Below, piece after piece: positions 61,556 through 64,000 of a stretch of DNA of 64,000 nucleotides. The DNA lies in assembly GCA_964576925.1 (NCBI GenBank), contig CAZNWJ010000011.1:1-64000 (forward strand), in the 5' to 3' direction. How positions within the stretch are numbered: position 1 is the first letter of the stretch; the number at the start of each line of letters is the position of its first letter. The translations under genes and the position numbers were made by a program. The notes under the pieces are model-generated. The model made no database searches, was not told the DNA's origin, and worked only from the letters and a program-made list of their open reading frames with translations. The DNA comes from JADJGC01 sp964576925 (GTDB lineage Bacteria; Zixibacteria; MSB-5A5; CAIYYT01).

Positions 61556-63085
61556 CTAACTGAGGGTTCCAATTGCCTTTTCGACGGCGGCCACGACTTC
61601 GCCGGCAGTGACAGCCGCTGCCATGGCATTGATATCGCCGTATAGGGGTCGATCGTCGTCCATCACCGGTACATGCTTGCGAACGACTTCATAGGCTGCC
61701 TGTGATCCGCGTCCCGGCTTATGTGGCTTAAGGAACTCAAATGCCTGGGCTGCGGCGATCATTTCCATGCCGATGACTGCCATACCGTTTTTCACGATAT
61801 CGCGGGTCTTGAGCACGGTCGTCATGCCCATCGAAACGAAGTCCTCCTGATCGGCGGCAGCAGGAATCGAGCCGATGGAGGCCGGGGCCGAGAGAATGCG
61901 ATTCTCGCAGATAAGCGCGCCCGCGGTATACTGCATCAGCATCATCCCGGAGAACATCCCGGCGCCCTTGGTGAGGTAGGCCGGCAACCCCATGGAGAGC
62001 GCCTTGTTCAGGAGTCGGTTGAGCCGCCGTTCGGAAATGACGGCCATCATCGTGATGCCGGCGCCGATGTGATCGAGCGGATAGGAGATCGGCGTACCCT
62101 GGAAGTTGGCGCCGGTCAAGACATAGCCGCTGTCACCCTCCGGGAAGAAGATCGGATTGTCGCCGACGCCGTTCAATTCAGTCTCAAATTGCGCGACGGC
62201 ATAATCGAGCGCATCCCAGATGGCGCCGAGCACCTGTGGCGTCGAACGAATGGAGTAGGCGTCCTGGACATTCTTTCCGGTGCGCTGCATGATCTCGGAA
62301 TCTTTCATGATTTCGCGCAGGTGTCGGGCCGACTTCACGGCTCCCGGGAATCCGCGCACCGCGTGAATCGCTTCTTCAAAAGCCTTGGCATTAGCATTGA
62401 GGGCTTCCAGCGTCATTGCCGCGGCGATCTCGGCCGCCTTGAGAAGCATAATCGTATCGCAGAGAAGGAGTGAACCGGCTCCGGCGATTACGTTGGAGCC
62501 GTTGATCGAGGCCAGGCCGTCGCGGGCGGCAAACTTAATCGTCGGGATGCCTGCTTTGGCCATAGCATCTTTGGCCGACATGCGCTGTCCCTGATAGAAT
62601 GCCTCTCCCTCTCCGATCATCACCAACGCCAACTGCGCCATAGGAGACAAATCACCGCAGGCACCGACTGAGCCCTTCTCGCAGGCAAGCGGAGTAACGC
62701 CCTTGTTCAGCATCTCGACCATCGTCTCGACGATGCGCAAATTGCAGCCGGAATGGCCTTGCGAAAGGACATTGATGCGCGAAGTCCAGGCCGCCCGCGC
62801 ATACTCGATTGCCAGCGGATCGCCGTAGCCGGCAGCGTGAGAATAAACAAGATATTTCTGGAAAACTTCCAACTGCTCGGCGGAGAGCGCGACTTTGGCG
62901 AGGTCGCCGATTCCGGTGTTGATACCGTACATCAGCTCTTTCTCTGCGACCTTTTTGTCAACGAAGCGACGGCAGTGCTTTATGCGCTCGACCGCCGCAG
63001 GGGAAAGTTCGATTTTGGCATTGCGACGGGCGACATTTTCCACGTCATATATTGTGATTTTTCCGTTGCCGATCTGGACACTCAT
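61556..63085 (-). CDS. Histidine ammonia-lyase-like enzyme with Ala-Cys-Gly MIO triad
   Basis: The 509-residue protein matches the MIO-dependent aromatic amino acid lyases over its whole length. Active-site residues fall at the numbering of the Pseudomonas enzyme: Y53 in YGINTGIGD, H83 in YSHAAGYG, Y and R in QDAYSIRSTPQV, and E in ADQEDFVSMG. The prosthetic group is normally built from Ala-Ser-Gly, but here the triad reads A142-C143-G144 (SVGACGDLSP). The ATG at 63085 has GGGAGGTG upstream; a TTG one codon earlier is rejected. No hutU, hutI or hutG lies beside it, so histidine as substrate is uncertain. Confidence 0.9.
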   Translation of the reverse strand: MSVQIGNGKITIYDVENVARRNAKIELSPAAVERIKHCRRFVDKKVAEKELMYGINTGIGDLAKVALSAEQLEVFQKYLVYSHAAGYGDPLAIEYARAAWTSRINVLSQGHSGCNLRIVETMVEMLNKGVTPLACEKGSVGACGDLSPMAQLALVMIGEGEAFYQGQRMSAKDAMAKAGIPTIKFAARDGLASINGSNVIAGAGSLLLCDTIMLLKAAEIAAAMTLEALNANAKAFEEAIHAVRGFPGAVKSARHLREIMKDSEIMQRTGKNVQDAYSIRSTPQVLGAIWDALDYAVAQFETELNGVGDNPIFFPEGDSGYVLTGANFQGTPISYPLDHIGAGITMMAVISERRLNRLLNKALSMGLPAYLTKGAGMFSGMMLMQYTAGALICENRILSAPASIGSIPAAADQEDFVSMGMTTVLKTRDIVKNGMAVIGMEMIAAAQAFEFLKPHKPGRGSQAAYEVVRKHVPVMDDDRPLYGDINAMAAAVTAGEVVAAVEKAIGTLS

Positions 63086-63291
63086 CAAACACCTCCCGAG
63101 ATGAATCCAAGCCTTGAAAGAAGCGTCTGAGGTAGGCCAAAGACAAGCGAATTCTCATCGCGCCCGCTGCCCCCTAATTCGATTTATGATGTCGATAAAC
63201 TCCGGTCTTGAAACCGTACCCCAACTGAAGTCAATAACGTGTACGAGAATGATTTAGCTAATGCGGCTGAGCACTTCTGTGAGAAAGCGCG

Positions 63292-64000
63292 CTATTCGGA
63301 AGCGACGGCAGACTTGCGCTCGACGATTTGCTGAACTTGCTCGATCGAGAGGCGGGCTTCTTTCTCGAAATCGATGATCTTGGTGTTGTCGTGGTAGATC
63401 GCGGTTTTGAAGACTGTCACGTGCTTGAGCTTGTCGATAACCGAGGTGATCTGATCGGCGCTCTTGTCGTAAACGACAAGGGACTTGGCCAGAACGCCGT
63501 CCGGGTCGTCGACTTGGCCATTCCGCATTGCCAGCTCGAGCAATTGTGTCCGACCGGAGATTGAAGCGACCGCGTTGTTGAGATAATGCGAGAAGGTCGC
63601 AACGATCGCCTGCAGTGATTCTAGCGCAACCCGGTGGATCTTCTCTTCGTCGAGCTTCTCTTTCGTCTGCACCAGTTCTTGATAAAGCTGGTCGGCGTAA
63701 GTATAGAGGTGGTAAAGCTGGTTTGTTGCCTTCTGCAGCAGTTCCATCGGCGTGCCGACATCAACGTCGAGATGCTGGGAAGCTTCGAGCAGTCGGCTGA
63801 GGGCGGCGTACTCGATCTCCTTGAGATCGGTCGCGCCGATCCCGAGATTGCTGGCGACGACGTCGCGATTGGTCAGCTGTGCGCTTTTTTGTCCGACGGA
63901 AGCTTCGAAAGTAAAGGTCGCCAGTTTGTCAGCCAGGTTGACAATTTGGGCGAGTCGATTTTCCTTGTCATTGAGCTCGAAGACGTCGTGGTGTCGCGCA
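63292..64000 (-). CDS. HDOD-domain protein with DHp-like helix, partial
   Basis: The reading frame is open to the right edge, so the gene starts outside the window. The visible ~235 residues begin HHDVFELNDKENRLAQIVNL, with ADKLATF following, the C-terminal part of an HDOD signalling domain. A long helix follows, and then a histidine-kinase dimerisation-like helix (LQAIVATFSHYLNNAVASIS, then GRTQLLEL, with the candidate histidine in FSHYLNN). It ends after about 75 more residues without any HATPase domain. It is probably a signalling protein; an ATG at 63763-63745 is internal. Confidence 0.75.
   Translation of the reverse strand, partial: ARHHDVFELNDKENRLAQIVNLADKLATFTFEASVGQKSAQLTNRDVVASNLGIGATDLKEIEYAALSRLLEASQHLDVDVGTPMELLQKATNQLYHLYTYADQLYQELVQTKEKLDEEKIHRVALESLQAIVATFSHYLNNAVASISGRTQLLELAMRNGQVDDPDGVLAKSLVVYDKSADQITSVIDKLKHVTVFKTAIYHDNTKIIDFEKEARLSIEQVQQIVERKSAVASE

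Overview
The window reads as a chromosomal segment of a Gram-negative bacterium of the FCB superphylum, most like candidate phylum Zixibacteria. This is inferred from family content, not from a marker gene. The evidence is: secreted proteins with dockerin-like tandem repeats (consensus around GDADxNxxxxISDAVYLITYIF), FlgD/T9SS-like C-terminal tails, a PorV-like outer-membrane protein, an OmpA protein of the type common in this group, several lipoproteins and outer-membrane barrels, and a GumC/Wza exopolysaccharide operon with an XrtA-type deacetylase. The DNA is moderately GC-rich and most genes lie in minus-strand operons. No tRNA, rRNA, CRISPR array, insertion sequence or phage gene was found.

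Layout. 1-3633 (minus): operon dtd > maf > RodZ-like > GT9-like > smc, the last cut by the window edge. 3941-5605 (minus): TPR lipoprotein. 5820-10418 (plus): three paralogous secreted dockerin proteins. The last two form a 1,374-bp tandem duplication with a 272-bp identical tract, and a gene remnant at the junction supplies the second RBS. 10501-12977 (minus): hsp20 and dnaK. 13230-20010 (minus): HEAT protein with glycine-rich linkers > peptidase/beta-propeller/outer-membrane-barrel protein > small membrane protein > PQQ-propeller lipoprotein. 20143-21336: secreted protein with a FlgD-like tail. 21438-32780 (minus): one compact nine-gene unit. It starts with a membrane protein combining a kinase-type ATPase, a PP2C phosphatase and a transposase-like HTH. 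It continues with a ParA ATPase, a STAS protein and a GGDEF cyclase, and ends with exopolysaccharide export genes (Wza, Wzz/GumC, TPR, tyrosine kinase, deacetylase). 32865-38986 (minus): giant secreted protein coupled to a PorV/TPR protein. 39321-43260 (minus): GYD protein, SDR, AlkA-like glycosylase, kelch lipoprotein, EamA transporter. 43509-47780: DUF899 protein, two dockerin proteins (one with a cohesin-like domain), a lipoprotein and a receiver protein. 47957-52634 (plus): Omp85-like protein, small membrane protein, thioredoxin-fold protein without cysteines, ABC exporter, CrcB and DUF190. 52659-58653 (minus): OM barrel, redoxin, DsbD/ScsB-like protein, TSUP and AspT/YidE transporters. 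58759-64000 (minus): secreted protein with sorting tail, OmpA protein, histidine ammonia-lyase-like enzyme with an Ala-Cys-Gly MIO triad, and a partial HDOD protein.

The most distinctive system is 26622-32780. It is a partner-switching module (RsbW-like kinase and SpoIIE-type phosphatase in one membrane protein, plus a STAS antagonist) whose two components appear to share a C-terminal winged-helix domain. It is co-transcribed with a ParA ATPase, a c-di-GMP cyclase and the exopolysaccharide exporter, which suggests one circuit controlling polysaccharide secretion.
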